DNA from: Cristatella mucedo
Lineage: Eukaryota; Bryozoa; Phylactolaemata; Cristatellidae
Assembly (NCBI GenBank): GCA_009760855.2
Contig: WPIO01000024.1
Location: 4,092,501 to 4,156,500, forward strand
DNA length: 64,000 nt
Direction: 5' to 3'
Shown here: positions 48,475-60,874 of the stretch, in pieces
Layout of the letters: every line of letters begins with the position of its first letter
Position numbering within the stretch: position 1 is the stretch's first letter
Translations under genes and position numbers: made by a program
Notes under the pieces: generated by a model
What the model saw: only the letters and a program-made list of their open reading frames with translations
The model's database searches: none
What the model was told of the DNA's origin: nothing

Positions 48475-49745
48475 GGGTAAAGCGCCATCAGAGAACTCTT
48501 ATGCTTTTAGGCGATTTACATAAAAATAATATGAATGCACTTGATAAAGCACCCTATAAGAACTCAATCTCTTTGTAGGTGCTTTACATTTGCTGCAAAG
48601 GCAAATGACACATTATCGGATGGTTAGTTAAAACATGCTCAATAAACTCTGAGAATGAAATTGTTAGAGTTGACATCGACTAGTTCAGCATGCAAGTGTG
48701 GTTGTTGGCAGCGTGCAAGTATTTAAACGTCAAATCGTGAGGCCCCACTAAACACTTTGATAAATAGGGGCAATTTTCGATTTCTTTTTAAATGTGGTTA
48801 AGTCAGGGGATGTCGTGTTGGAAGTTGGGAGTGTGCCCCAGGCTTTTGGAGCATGCAAACTAACGGCACGTTTTACAAAAAATTAAGGTTTGTACGAGGT
48901 ATAGGTAAACAGTTAGATTCCGAAAACCGGATGGTACGATGATTAGTGTGGTAGGACGGTAGACCTGCTAGGTCGGGTGGGGCCAAAGAAAAAAGGGTCC
49001 CAAAAGTGAGCAAAAAACCTTGAAGTCCATCCAAGGCTTGATTGGTATTAAATGCAGGTAGAGGAGAAGTGGTGTGATGTGGCTACTGCGACGCTTACTA
49101 CAGACAAGCCTAGCTGTAGAGATTTGAACCAGCTGTAAGCACTTGATTGTGCAAGCCGGTAGGCCGGCAATCAGTGAGTTACTAAAGTCAGGACGGGACA
49201 TCACAAATGCACGGAACTACTTAGATGTGGTATCCCTGTCTAAGCAAGGCAGAATTTTAGCAATGTTATGCAGCTGAAAGAAGGGAGACTTGATTGTAGA
49301 GCTGATGTGGTCTTCTAACGAATGGTTGCACTGGAACACGAAATCTAGATTTCGTGCAAACTCAAAAAGTATGCTGGCACATCCGAATTCGAGCTTTAGC
49401 CAGTCAAATTTCCGAATGTCATTTGGTTTGCCCATAACTAGTAAGTTAGTTTTATGATTACTTAATTTAAGAAATCTTGCTGCCCTCCATGTGCGGCTAT
49501 TACCAATACTTGCAACAAGGGAGTTTAGAGAATTCGAAGTGGCTGAGGGCTGGTTGGGATCAAGGCAAAGGTACAACTGACATTCATCCACATAGAAGAG
49601 AAAGCATAGATTGTGTTTGATAATCGCACCAGCAAGAAGAAGAGTATAAACGGCGAAAATAACTGGATCAAACATATAGTACTGTGGTATCCCATATTTC
49701 AGAGGTTCCTCGGATGATCTTTGTACATTCAGATCGATAGTCTGA
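48475..49745 (-). mobile_element. CR1/L2 retrotransposon, diverged, with an extra 3' tail remnant
   Basis: Minus strand. The palm/active-site part is at 49217-49777 (active-site block FYVDECQLYL, YADD changed to YVDE), the thumb and C-terminal traces at 48968-49204, and the 3' UTR and hairpin at 48540-48600. A second, separate hairpin remnant (AAAGCGCCATCAGAGAACTC) at 48475-48530 is the tail of another copy directly adjacent. It has many stops. The element sits in intron 4 of the metalloprotease gene. Confidence 0.8.
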
Positions 49746-50199
49746 AGAGTAACGGATTGGTGGTAGGATTGCAACAACTAGAAAAGACAAAAGAAAAGAT
49801 ACTTAGGGAAAAATTAAAGTTGACTTGCATATTTGAGATTGGAAATGGAGATCACTTTACGTTTTTGTTAAATTATAAATTCAAAAGTGAATAAGGTTTA
49901 TTAAAATTGTCCATGTAGGTAAGTCATTAAAACCTAAATTTGTTTGGTCGCGAAGTTTGAACTTAATTATTCCATTTTGTTTATTAATCGGAGGGAAATA
50001 ACATGTAAAGCCTTATTTTTTATTTATTGTGTTATTAGAAAAAGCTCTATTCTGTAGTTTTCAGACAGCTTTAGGATATAATCATGTAACCTTACATTGA
50101 AAGTATTCGAAATATGTCATATTTCATTACAGAGAAAAGAGTTTCAAGAATTAAACTTAGTTTGTCTAGCAGATCTGAACTTGTAGACCTACATTCTAG

Positions 50200-50293
50200 T
50201 TTTGAAGCCAAAATGAAGGTCAATGATTCATCTGTGACCACGGCTGCCGTTTTACAAGAGCTGCGATACTACTATGCCCAAGTCAGTAATGGG
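50200..50293 (+). CDS. Reprolysin-like gene, exon 5 (catalytic domain)
   Basis: It ends at GGG before GTAAGC and is open in one frame. Two acceptors are possible. The one at 50199 (TACATTCTAG) gives phase 1 and joins AG of exon 4 to make AGT, giving STYQ-S-FEAKMKVNDSS. The one at 50132 (CATTACAG) is out of phase with exon 4. I chose the first. It reads FEAKMKVNDSSVTTAAVLQE then LRYYYAQVSNG, the first helix of the domain (LRYYYAQVVNGV in this family). NDS is a possible N-glycosylation site. If the 50132 acceptor is used, an unseen exon would have to lie in between. Confidence 0.75.
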
Positions 50294-50413
50294 GTAAGCA
50301 ATATGACTAAAGAATCAACAAACAGACAGCAAAAAGCGAGTTATTATTATCTCAAATTCTGGCATGCTCGCTTTTGTATTAGAGAAGTTTCCTAGAGATG
50401 TATTCATTAATAG

Positions 50414-50491
50414 GTTTACATGCGTTATCGAGGTGTCGAAACAGCTACTTGGGTGATGAATACCAAGCTTGTGGCCTTCTACGTATCAACG
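50414..50491 (+). CDS. Reprolysin-like gene, exon 6 (catalytic domain)
   Basis: Between ATTAATAG and GTAAGG, 78 bases, phase 0 at both ends. It reads VYMRYRGVETATWVMNTKLV then AFYVST. This continues exon 5 (QVSNG-VYMRYRG), matching the VNGVxLRYR...I.L.GI.V pattern of M12B proteases. The intron before it is only 120 bases long. Confidence 0.88.
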
Positions 50492-52846
50492 GTAAGGGGC
50501 AAAACCTAATTAAATGAATTCGAATATATGGTCTTGTGCACATGCTCATGTTGTGCACGAAACAAAGCAGGCTAGCGATTGCTTGATGCAGGTCGAAAGC
50601 ATAAACTCAATGCAGCAACAATTTATTTGAAAACAGTTTTAAGTTTGGCCTTCAGCTTTTTGTGATTATTTACTTTTTATTTAGCTGACATAAGCCCAAG
50701 CACTTTAAAGAGTAAATAGAAACGGAAGTAAGCCTGGTTTGGAAAGGTAAATATGTATTCGGAAGCAATTTATTTATGCTGGGGCAGTTAAAAGAACCGA
50801 TTTATAATGTTATTTTAATAAATTATGACTAGGTTGTTGAAGAAGGTTGATTTCTGCTGGCCAAGGGGTAGTTTTTATTAGCAACTCTTTCAATATCATG
50901 CGCCTAGGAGGTCATATTCAAACCTGTATAATATCTTGCTAACTTTCTTGTTATTGATGTCCAACTAGAGATGGCCATAACGTTCAGTGTATAAGGTGCT
51001 ATCACAGCTTAAACCTGACTTTGAAGAATATTTTAATTTGTTTTGCAACCCGAGTCATTTTCTTCTCATTTAGGGCTGTACGAATATTTTTATTGATAGC
51101 CATTTGATCTAATATCCGCGGACACGTTGTGGGCTTTCTCAATCTCGTTGCTACCCCAAGTGCTAGCATGAAGTAATTCATGAACAAATAAGAGGCTACG
51201 CCTTTGAACTGTTTTTCAATCGTGATCGTGCCTCGTCGACCCAATCGCCACTCCTGTCCACAAATTTGAACACATCTAGGTTTGTTTATCTGCTGAATGC
51301 TAGGCTGTCTGGGCATCATAATGATGAAGATTCAAGACACCTAACGTTTCTAGACATTTGTACAGTCAGCGATAACAAGGCGTACCCTGGTTTTTTATTT
51401 GACACTTAACAATACTTTTAACGACATCTTGTATGCACTGCTACAAACACAGCACTAGCCAGCTACTTAGATGAAACTGCACCTTTTACTAAATGATACC
51501 TTTAATGATTAAACTTTCAAAATACACAACTCACACTAAAAAGACTTAGAACAAGCCAATTGTTACTTACCATTCCTCACTTGGCATTTGACTATTAAAA
51601 TACCTCAAGCGAATGCATTCATCCATAAGGATAAATATACTTCAATGTACAAATTAATGAAAGAAGAAGCAATAAAAAACGATATCAGCATCGAAAGTCG
51701 ATAGAATCAAGGACCAGTAGTTCACTATAAGCCACTTACTACATTCTCAAATAAAATTACTTCGTATGATATAGAATCGTCGAAAGCTGGTTTAAAGGTG
51801 ATATGCAATGACGAAGTCTTCAAAAAACAAAGATCGTTTTACAACATGGTTGATCCAGAAGATCTCTAATGAAAATAGGGAAATGATAAATTTGGGCAAT
51901 CGTGGTTATTGATTGGCAGTTTCATACTTAATATTGATGTAAGTTTGTTTTAATCGTAATATGGTTGCCAATACATTGAGAGGATAATTTAAATCCAAAG
52001 AGATATTTTACTCGAATGCAAGTTGGATAGCTTAAGGTTTATAATAATCTAAATAAGGGCTCGTTACCTCAATTTTGTAACAATGAGATAGTGGGCAAGG
52101 CTTTAATAATTCATCACAGCCCTAGTAAATTATTTTTCAAATCATTTTATTACAAATTAATCGTGAAATAGTGGATTTCATCATGTGCATTTACTGATAA
52201 TGTTTGTTGCTTTTCATTTGATAGATTTCATATCACTTGATGAAGACATTCGACTCTTGCCACAGTGAATTGCAAGAAATATCACCCGTTTGAGCTTCGG
52301 TCTCACTCATCGGGGAGCCATACTATTCAGTCTGTGAAAGTCGTAGCCTCCAACATCCTCCTTCCCTAGCCTAGCTCGAAGCTACCTGGTTTAAGTTAGA
52401 GACATTCCGAATGGCTAATGAGTATGTTTTCCCTGCTAGAGAAGCATACTCCTAATAAATGAACATATGATATGGCTGTAGTGCATTTTTTGATCTTCTA
52501 TATTCGAGGCCTATAGTGGTGTCTCAGAGCATTGTATTAATTTTTATAAAATGCTCGTTGAAATATCTCGTCAGCTTCTTCTCACACCGTCTTGGTGAGA
52601 CGAGTGGGTAAATGAATGCACCCTCTTGGATATTTCGGTTACTATATTCTACTTATAATCTCGGATTCGCTGAGAATCATTGTAAATATTTGTGAACGCA
52701 ATGAATATTGGTGAATGCAATCAGATTTCAGATTGCAAGTAAGATTTTCCATTAAACCCGAGCGGTAAATTGGCTGTTAATCCTCAACAGTTTCCCTCTG
52801 TTTGCTTAAGCTAGAAGCCAAACTGATGTTATTTGGTTTCGTTCAG
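50492..52846 (+). other. Intron 6 of the reprolysin-like gene
   Basis: GTAAGG...TTCAG. It contains dispersed repeat C copy 2 (51098-51750). Nothing else is recognised. Confidence 0.7.
51098..51750 (+). repeat. Dispersed repeat C, copy 2
   Basis: Collinear with 19150-19800, same orientation, diverged. It lies inside intron 6. Confidence 0.6.
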
Positions 52847-53022
52847 GTTGCAGCAGAAAGTAATTGGACTGAAAGCATACATGTTCCAGGAGGTCAGAAT
52901 GATTACGAAGCAGTGAACGCCACAGATGTCCTTGATAGTTTCACTAAATGGGTCTACGGCACACCAAAAGCTGCACCAATCTCATACCTGCCAAGCTTCG
53001 ATCATGCTGCTCTGTTCACAGC
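52847..53022 (+). CDS. Reprolysin-like gene, exon 7 (catalytic domain)
   Basis: Between TTTCGTTCAG and GTAAGG, 176 bases, phase 0 to phase 2. It reads VAAESNWTESIHVPGGQNDY, then EAVNATDVLDSFTKWVYGTP, then a segment ending SFDHAALFTA. DHAALFTA-YDLF across the junction corresponds to the DHA.L.TG.DL block that precedes the zinc helix in M12B proteases. NWT and NAT are possible N-glycosylation sites. Confidence 0.9.
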
Positions 53023-53211
53023 GTAAGGTCGTGAGCTATGTAACTTGCTGTGTTTTTTTTCTTCAACGACCGGCGCTAATCTGTTCTGTCTGGTAATACT
53101 ATAAACTCGAGAAGCTGTTTTTAATTCAATCCCATTTCACACCACTAGCTCATAACGACCCAATCAATGAGTTATACTTGATGTGGTTATATTTTCTGCT
53201 TTGTTTCCTAG

Positions 53212-53261
53212 GTATGATCTATTTGGTGGAAACTCTACTCATCGGAGTTACGAAACTACTG
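53212..53261 (+). CDS. Reprolysin-like gene, exon 8 (micro-exon, catalytic domain)
   Basis: 50 bases between TTTCCTAG and GTGAGA, phase 2 to phase 1. It reads YDLFGGNSTHRSYETTG across its joints. It completes the DHA...YDLF block of exon 7 and supplies the residues before GLADIG of exon 9. NST is a possible glycosylation site. A 112-codon frame at 53178-53516 in another phase is a shadow. Confidence 0.88.
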
Positions 53262-54721
53262 GTGAGAACAACCAATAACTTGAAGATGTATGCGAAAACA
53301 TATCACTTTATAATACGCCAAATCTTTGCACGATATGAGTACTACTCAGTAAAAGAAGAGTTTAGATTCATTTCAAAATGCGAACTTAAGCATGCAACAA
53401 CTGTAGAAATCCACTATGTAACAACCGAAACTAGCCAGCTACGTCTTAAATTATGTTGCACCATTGATGGACCATTTTCGAACTATTGGCAAAGGTCATT
53501 AAACTACAAGCCGTAGTAACCTGGTCCTGAAATTACTGGCAATCTCACAATACACAAATGCAATCGTGGTACTTGCCTTTTGTAGTAAATTTACAATTGC
53601 GTCTTTTTTTCCAAAAATCTGGGAGTTGTTACTTTAGAAAACGAAGATATAGTAAGAAGCATATTTTAGCACTCCTGTATAAAAAATTATCGATAGAAGG
53701 TATAGGTTTACTAAGTAATCATAAAATGTTAAGCAGCTAAACAGGCTAATGGGGAGTCAGTTTTTAAAAGTTAATTACGAACGCTTTTAGAATGAATGAG
53801 AAGGTGAATGCTAGTATGCATGTTACTACACCTAATTTTATACTGCTTTGCACTATCAGTGGCAGTTGCAAAATCGTTCCTTAATAGAGTAAAATTATAT
53901 GCACCATCTAATCCTCTCTATATTTGTTTCCTCGAAAGATGATAGGCTTTAGGCTGACATGGCTAAAATCACGGAGTTCTTTATCATTGAGCTGAAGATA
54001 TTCTCAAAATATTCCTAATATGCACAATACCAAAATTAAAATCTAAAATTTCTTTGGAGATGCTGATTCTCACTCACGCTTGATTGAGATCTCCTATACC
54101 ATAAATGCAAGAACAAATTTTACTTTTGAGAGCTTACAGTTTTTTTACAAATAATATTTATGGCTTGCTATAAGAATTCATCGTTCGTAGATGTGTTTCA
54201 CTGGTAATATGCTTGATAGAGAATGTTAAATTGTATGCAAGAAGTAAACCAAGTAAATGTGTCTACCATCTATAAATACTAAGCAGTATATGGATAACAA
54301 TTTTTAAATGGCATTTATAGATGCATCATTTTTTGTATTCCTGTTCATAAAGTTAAAGCGGGATCAAGATATACTGAATATAGAGACACGTTGTACTTTT
54401 ATTGTCCACAGATTTTACCAATGAGTAAAGGCATTTGCACATATTTATTCATATTTTTGCTACGTCAAGCATGTAAAATTGGATGATAGCTAGGTCAAAG
54501 AACCTCGGTTGTCTCACTAAGCCAAATTTTTTTTGTAAAAACATCGAATAATCCTTCGCTGTACAAAACATCTCCCAAACCATCGAATTTGGAAAATTCA
54601 ACTCTTTTATCGTCTTAAGTTACCTTTAGTGTATTACGGGAAAGCTATATTCAACATTAACTTCATTTTTAATTCATGCACTACCTGCGATATGAATTTT
54701 GTTTTAGCTTTTTGTGATCAT

Positions 54722-54900
54722 CTGCATGCCGTGATGGGGCACTAGGTAAGGCGGTTGCTTTCACGACCTCGGTCCCAAGGTCGTGGGTTCGATTCCTGCC
54801 GTGGGCGATTCTTTATCGCCACAGCAAGCCTTGGTGATAGCCGTAAAGGCTCTTCTGAGGCTGTACAAAAAGGCTGGTTAATCAGCAAGGATTTATTTAC
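54722..54900 (+). mobile_element. SINE family 2, copy 2
   Basis: A tRNA-like head: TGATGGGGCACTAGGTAAGG (A box) and GGTCGTGGGTTCGATTCC (good B box) 35 bases later. A body follows with GCAAGCCTTGGTGATAGCC and GTAAAGGCTCTTCTGAGG. The length beyond the tRNA part and the shared body word at 35.6 kb make it a SINE, not a tRNA gene. No L2-type hairpin is seen at its 3' end. Confidence 0.7.
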
Positions 54901-54991
54901 CTATTTATGATCGAGAGAGTTATGGCTGTGTTTGAATGCAATGACTTGATGCCTTAGTTAATGTGTAGATGATGTCTAGTTGTGCGTTTGT

Positions 54992-55018
54992 GGTGTGTGT
55001 GTGTGTGTGTGAGAGAGA
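54992..55018 (+). repeat. (TG)n then (GA)n tract
   Basis: Short microsatellite within intron 8. Confidence 0.9.
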
Positions 55019-56261
55019 AGGAGGAGAAGGATTCTTTAGCCAATGCGAAGGGATTTTTCAGGACCCCTGACTAAGCGATTGAATTGTATTTGAAATCATT
55101 TGACCAGAATAGATTAAAGTTCTAGATTGATACATCGGAGTATTGGGTGCTTACTGAAGCATTTTCCGGATAATCTCCAAGAACTTCCAAATTAATTCTG
55201 ATTCCAGGAAGGCAAAGAAATAGGAAACACACAGGAAGTAACTAGATAAATTAGCCTTAGAAATAATTAGCATGCTATTAAAAAATGATATATTCCTATG
55301 AGTTTTTGTTAGTTTCTACCAGAAAAAACTGCTGTATATCCTTAAACAACTTATATATAGCTATCAAATATTAACGACATTGGAGTAATCACTGACTGAA
55401 GACATTTAAAGTATCTAACTTAGCAGAATTGAAGAACTGTTTGGATGTAAATTGTTTTATAAATGATCTTACATTCACGGGTTTCAAGTTCTTCCAATCG
55501 GGTACGTTAACAGGCACAAGCTTGAAGCTGAGGAGCTCAGAATGCAAGTAAATAAAAATCTTTTTTGAGAGAAATTAATTGCTGTGAAAGAGCAGCGTCT
55601 TACGGCAGCAAATGAGAACAGGAATATTGTAAGGACTTCAAAAATTGGTAGAGAAATGCATATACGTTTTGATAATATCAAGCGTGACAGCATGAGGAGT
55701 ATTGTGTGACATTTATATTTTAAAGACACTTCTAAGTCACTGTTGCACCTGATTAGGGTTACCGACCTATGATGTTAAGTAGCTTGCTGGTTCATGAGGT
55801 GATCAAGATTTACGGATTTTTGCTGCTGAATTCAGGAGGACTAAATTTTAAAATATGCTTCTGCATGTGCAAAGTGATTTTATATTAAATGAACATTTGT
55901 CTTGTAAAAATTTGATAGATTATTTATTATAAATAATATAAAGTTCCAGGCTATTTAATTGCATGGAAATGTATATAATGCCAAGGTAAAACAGTTATAA
56001 TCAAGAAATTCAAAAGCTAAGATAAACTCAAATAAAAAATTGCCCAAAAATCCTTCAATTATTTGCTGAGCTAGGAATTTTACAACGTCCATTGCTACTC
56101 TGAAAATACAGTTGCTGCAAGGTTACAAACGTACGTCAGGAAGTTGCAAAATGCATCTCAACATAGAGAAGTTCAAGAAATTAGGACACAGGTCTGATAC
56201 GATGCAATCATTAATTTTTTTTATTTGTTTACATGTTCCCTAAACGTAAATAACTAAAGAG

Positions 56262-56400
56262 ATTGTATAGGCATAGCGCCCTAAGAGAATTCAATCTCTA
56301 TTCCGGCATGTCACCTATGCCTGTGGGCTCAAGCCAACGACCTCTGCCAGGCCTGAGTGGAGGCTGCAGCATTAAGCATCGGGCCAAACTACGGCAGGTC
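56262..56400 (-). mobile_element. SINE family 1, copy 4
   Basis: The minus strand shows a diverged A-box region (TAGTTTGGCCCGATGCTTAA), a B-box region GGTCGTTGGCTTGAGCCC and the L2-like hairpin (GACATGCCGGAATAGAGATT...CTTAGGGCGCTATGC). Confidence 0.65.
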
Positions 56401-56514
56401 TTTTTTAATTTCTGGTTAAACATGGTTTACTCAATCAAGTTCATTAAAAAGCTTTCGGCATATTGATATGGTAAAGACTCCAGATTTCGTTTTAAAAATG
56501 TAGGCCTCCTTGAC

Positions 56515-56625
56515 AATAATCATGCAATTATTCAATTACACTGCTAATGCTCTTAGTTATTTCTAAATTTACCATGTCAAGTAATTATTAGATGCTACAA
56601 AAAGCTCTTGAATGCAATTTTAAAT
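56515..56625 (+). repeat. Dispersed repeat D, copy 2
   Basis: Matches 19828-19935, same orientation. Confidence 0.55.
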
Positions 56626-56939
56626 TGTTGGAGATTACGAGTGTCCCAAGGTTAACCAGTGATAATAATGTATCCAATATAAAGTCTTAAATTTACCCGG
56701 AATAAGGATAATTAAGTAATAGAACAATTTTCTAATAGCGGGTGACCGTTGCTTATAGTTGCAGTAGCTGTCGGTACAGAGTGCAGGAAAGAGAAGCGAC
56801 ACAGTTTGCTGAGAATGGGAGAGCAATTGGGAGCTAGTTTGGATAGGTCCTTTAAGGGGACAGAAGCTCTACATTAAATTTTGATTGATATCTTTTAAAT
56901 AGCAGTGCTGTAAAATCTACGATGATTGTTTATTAACAG

Positions 56940-57045
56940 GCCTGGCGGACATAGGAACTATGTGCACAGACAAAAGTGCATCGATAGTACAGAACACTGG
57001 AGCTTTGACTGAAATTGAAACAGCAGCTCGACAACTGGGCCACAG
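56940..57045 (+). CDS. Reprolysin-like gene, exon 9 (zinc-helix exon with altered motif)
   Basis: Between ATTAACAG and GTGGGT, 106 bases, phase 1 to phase 2. It reads GLADIGTMCTDKSASIVQNT, then GALTEIETAARQLGH, with the next codon completed in exon 10. GLADIGTMC...SIV..TG..TE...AAxxLGH is the clear pattern of an M12B zinc helix. In active enzymes the helix has HE where this one has RQ (codons CGA CAA). So the first zinc histidine and the catalytic glutamate are both missing, while the next histidine (CAC) is kept. Confidence 0.92.
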
Positions 57046-59647
57046 GTGGGTGCATTACTGCAATGAGAAGATAGCTGTTATGTTGCACATGCTGTTAAAT
57101 GTATGACACCTGTATCTTAGCAACAACATTTGAATCTAACTTCAAGAAAAAGTGGTAAAAGCTAAATAACAGGCAGCAACAATGCAGGTTTTCACTGCTT
57201 GACATATTTTCAAAAACTGATTGCCTAGCTATGCAGCCAAAAAAACTTTAAAAATTGAAAGATTATTTTAACGGGTAGACTCTAAACAGTTGTAGATGTT
57301 ACCACGACGCCAGCAATGCTAAAATACAGAGACGCAATTCTGTTGTTACTGAGCATTCGCAGCACTCACAAATACCTCTCAAAAGCCAAGGCATGTAGGA
57401 TAAGATATGTTCCTATTAATTGTGATTAGAAATACCTTTTTTAAACCTAGTTACACTCATCGTTGGGAGACCTCACCATCATGGTGGGTTCATAAATCGA
57501 CACTTCAACGACTTTGATCACCAATTTAAGGACGCTATTTACAGACAGCGAATAGTAGCTTGGTGAATTTACTGCCGTCATAGTCACGCTAGCCTAAACA
57601 ACTACACAAAAATCCTGCTATACTTCAACAAAAACTTCACTTTTTGAAAAATTGAGTATCAGGTACTGAAGCTATTGCTAAAAGCAACTATTCTTCAGTG
57701 AGTCATCAACGGCTATGCTACTACTTTTTACCATTCTTACTAAGCTTTGCACTATCCCTATCTACAGAAAATCAAACTTAAGACTTTGCCTAGTTATCTC
57801 ACAACTTATTTTAACCAACCTACCCGACTAAGCTTTCAACCAAAATGTGCTCATGCATGTTCAAATAATTTGCTTCAAGGTATTTGGCTGGGACCAGCAC
57901 TGAATGGAATAATATATATTTTGGATAGGACGTTCAATTTAAAGTCATCTTAAGATGTAAACTTGCAGCCTGATTCTGTAGCCAAATGCATATAACGCAT
58001 ATTTTTGCATACGGAAGTTCTTATCTAATCACTCCTCAGTTCCTCTCAACTTGCACTGATCCACGTGGAGCTTGGCTTTTTTGTTCTTAGTTGCTTCGAA
58101 ACCTACACGCTCATGCTTCAGTGAGTTTTTTAAACTAAAGTTTTTGATTTTCTGTGGCTCTGAGTGTATTGCATGCTGACCTAGGCATGCTATTTGGCTA
58201 GATTATTAGCTTTCGGGTACTTTTTACATCGAGTTTAAAAGTAAGCAGGTAGACATTTTGGTTCTCTTGAATCAAATTGATAACGAATTGCTTCTACTAT
58301 TACCAAATAAAGATCACCTTTTAACTATCATTATGACTTTTATGGCAACTCGTATGAGTTCAATAAGTTCTGTGGAAATATAAAGAGCATACTAAATAAT
58401 AAGACTGTTAGTTAAAACAAGGGGTTAAAGACGGATTCTTGTTTTGAAGCTGCAGGCATGCTGCTGCTACCGTTTATGGTGAAGCCATAAACTGCTCAAC
58501 AGTGCTCTCATACCTAGTCATAAGGTAAACTGTGCTGCTTTAAGGTTGAAAAAAGTTAGACCTTCACTATAAACAGCAGCTTACATCTGCTGACTTCATA
58601 CGCAAAGTCAGCAATATCATGCCACTGGAAAATATTCCAAGATTAGCTGCTCCTGCAACAGGCTGCAGTTGAATACGAATCACATCAAAATTTAATTGAT
58701 CATCTTAGCACAGCAATATTATTAATTATCTTGTCTTTTTAAGTTTAAGAGTTACTTGCTACAACGACAAGAATTATATATTATCACATTTGTCATTTTA
58801 ATTGAGTTAGTTGATAATCTATGGACCTCTTGATCATTAAGAATGCAATTGCAGCGACATTCAGCCTAAGGCTTATAAGCCAGTACCGTTTTTGATCTGG
58901 TTTGATTTTTACGTGAACGTATCGTGGCTCTATCATTTCACATCAACCAAGGTAAATGGCGTGGATGTAAATTTAAATGAAATGAATAAAGACAGGAGTC
59001 GCGCTCAAATTCGACCAGGTCTAAGGCCAAAAATTCACAATGGAGCCTGCCGATTGCTAGAGCCACAAATCACTGACATAGAAATGAAGCCTTAAAATTC
59101 CATTGATCAATTTTTTCTATAGTAGTTAAATGATCAATGACCCGGATTTACTGACATGCCCAATAGCACTTGCCAAGCTCGAAGTTAAATGTCGAATCAA
59201 AAAACCTGCTTTCGCATTATTTGAAATAGTTCCCTTGTTGTCTCAATATTTGGGCTTTAAAGTATTTTACCTGCGATAAATTGCATTTCGCTCTTTGGTA
59301 GCAGTTTAAAGCGACCGATTTCGAGCGAGTATTTCTTAAAAGGCCCATGGTCGCATCTATCACATATTAGCCTTTGAGCTGCTATTAGGCTAGCCATAAG
59401 CTCTTGAAAGTTGCTTGAATTCACGCATCAACTGTACCGCCACCAAATATTGCATCAGTAGTATTATAAATAGCTAGTTTTCTTAAGGAAGCCAAACTCC
59501 ACAGAATTTTTATAGGAGCTAAGAAGGTCAGGAGCCTTTTCGGTCTGTAGCATAGCAGTTGCCTCATTAATCTGGATCTGAAGGAGATTATCTGGCTACC
59601 CCTTGAGCGCCGCATTAAATTAAAAAAACCTCTTGTCTCTCACTGCC

Positions 59648-60874
59648 TAAATCTGAAGTACCTCTAAAATATGGAATACCTCAGGGCTCCTTGCTAGGTC
59701 CGGTTCTTTTCACGGTTTAAACTCTCCCTCTTGCTGATGTGATTGCCTAGCACAATCTACGCTTTCACTTCTATGCGGATGACACTCAGTTGTACCTTTG
59801 CTTTGATCCCTCCCAGACTTCGAGCACCTCAAATTCTCTCAACTCACTTGCTGCATGCATTGATGACATCCGCACATGGATGGCAGCAAATTTTCTAAAA
59901 CTAAACGATAATAAAACATTATTTACTAGTTATGGGCAAACCCAGAGTGATTCAAAAATTGGAAAGGCTGACTTTCAAAATTGGCTCTGCCAGCATATCT
60001 CCAGCTGAATCAGCTCAAATTCTACGTGTCATATTCCAAAGCGACCTCTCGTTAGACGACCGCATCAGCTCCACAGTCAAATCTGCCTATTTCCAGCTTC
60101 ATAACATTGCTAAAATTAGGACTTGTATAGATAAGGATACCAAGTCCAAGTTGGTCCATGCTTTCGTGACATCCCGTCTCGACTTCTGCAACTCACTGCT
60201 TACTGGCCTACCAGCATGTGCGATCAGGTGATTGCAGCTGGCGCAAAACTCGGCAGCTAGACTTGTCGGCCGTGAGCGTTGCAGCTGCCACATTACTCTA
60301 CTTCTCGCCGACCTGCACTGGCCACCAGTCAAGCAACGGATTGACTTCAAGGTTTCGTTGCTCACTTTTAGGTCCCTTCATTCTATGGCTCTAGCCTATC
60401 TGTCAGATATACTATCCCATCATGCCAAGCATCGTACCACCCGCTTTTCGGAATCCAACAGTCTAGAAATACCTCGTACAAACCTTAAATCCTTTGGAGA
60501 CCGTGCATTTAGCTCGTATGCTCCCAAAGCCTGGAAATCCCTCCCGACCTTCGTCAGAACATCCCATGACCTGACCACATGCAAAAGAAACTTAAAAACA
60601 CACCTATTTAGAACAGAATTTAGTGGGTCCCTGTGATTCGTCCTTGATGTGCTTATGAGTGCTGACACTGTGCATGCTGCCACTAACCACATTTGCATGC
60701 TGACCCTGTGCATGTCACCTCTAACCATATTATTCATTTCGTTTGTTTTTCAAGCATGATTTTACTTACTATTCAATTGCATATCACTTTGCAGCAAATG
60801 TAAAGCACCTAGAAAGAGATTAAGTTCTCTGAGGTCGCTTCATCAAGTGCGATATTATTATTATTATTATTATT
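59648..60874 (+). mobile_element. CR1/L2 retrotransposon, 5'-truncated, with intact YADD
   Basis: It starts within the RT at the SEVPLKYGIPQGS-type segment. It has the active-site block FHFYADDTQLYL intact at about 59764-59800, then the thumb (59932-60231) and C-terminal part (60232-60636), the 3' UTR, the hairpin at about 60801-60841 and an (ATT)n tail to 60874. Frameshifts near 59918 and a TGA at about 60229 break it. It lies in intron 9 in sense orientation. Confidence 0.87.

Larger units (their letters stand above)
53262..56939 (+). other. Intron 8 of the reprolysin-like gene
   Basis: GTGAGA...TTAACAG. It holds SINE family 2 copy 2 (54722-54900), a TG/GA tract (54992-55018), SINE family 1 copy 4 (56262-56400) and dispersed repeat D copy 2 (56515-56625). 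Nothing else is recognised. Confidence 0.7.

Noticed and set aside
50133-50199. Extending exon 5 to the CATTACAG acceptor
   Set aside because: It is out of phase with exon 4, and the added residues (EKRVSRIKLSLSS) do not fit the family pattern between the first strand and first helix.
53178-53516. 112-codon frame with a hydrophobic start resembling a signal peptide
   Set aside because: It overlaps exon 8 in another phase and runs through the splice donor into intron. It has no family motif.
54722-54800. tRNA gene
   Set aside because: A and B boxes are good, but no full cloverleaf with acceptor stem could be traced. The sequence continues into a body shared with 35.6 kb, so it is a SINE.
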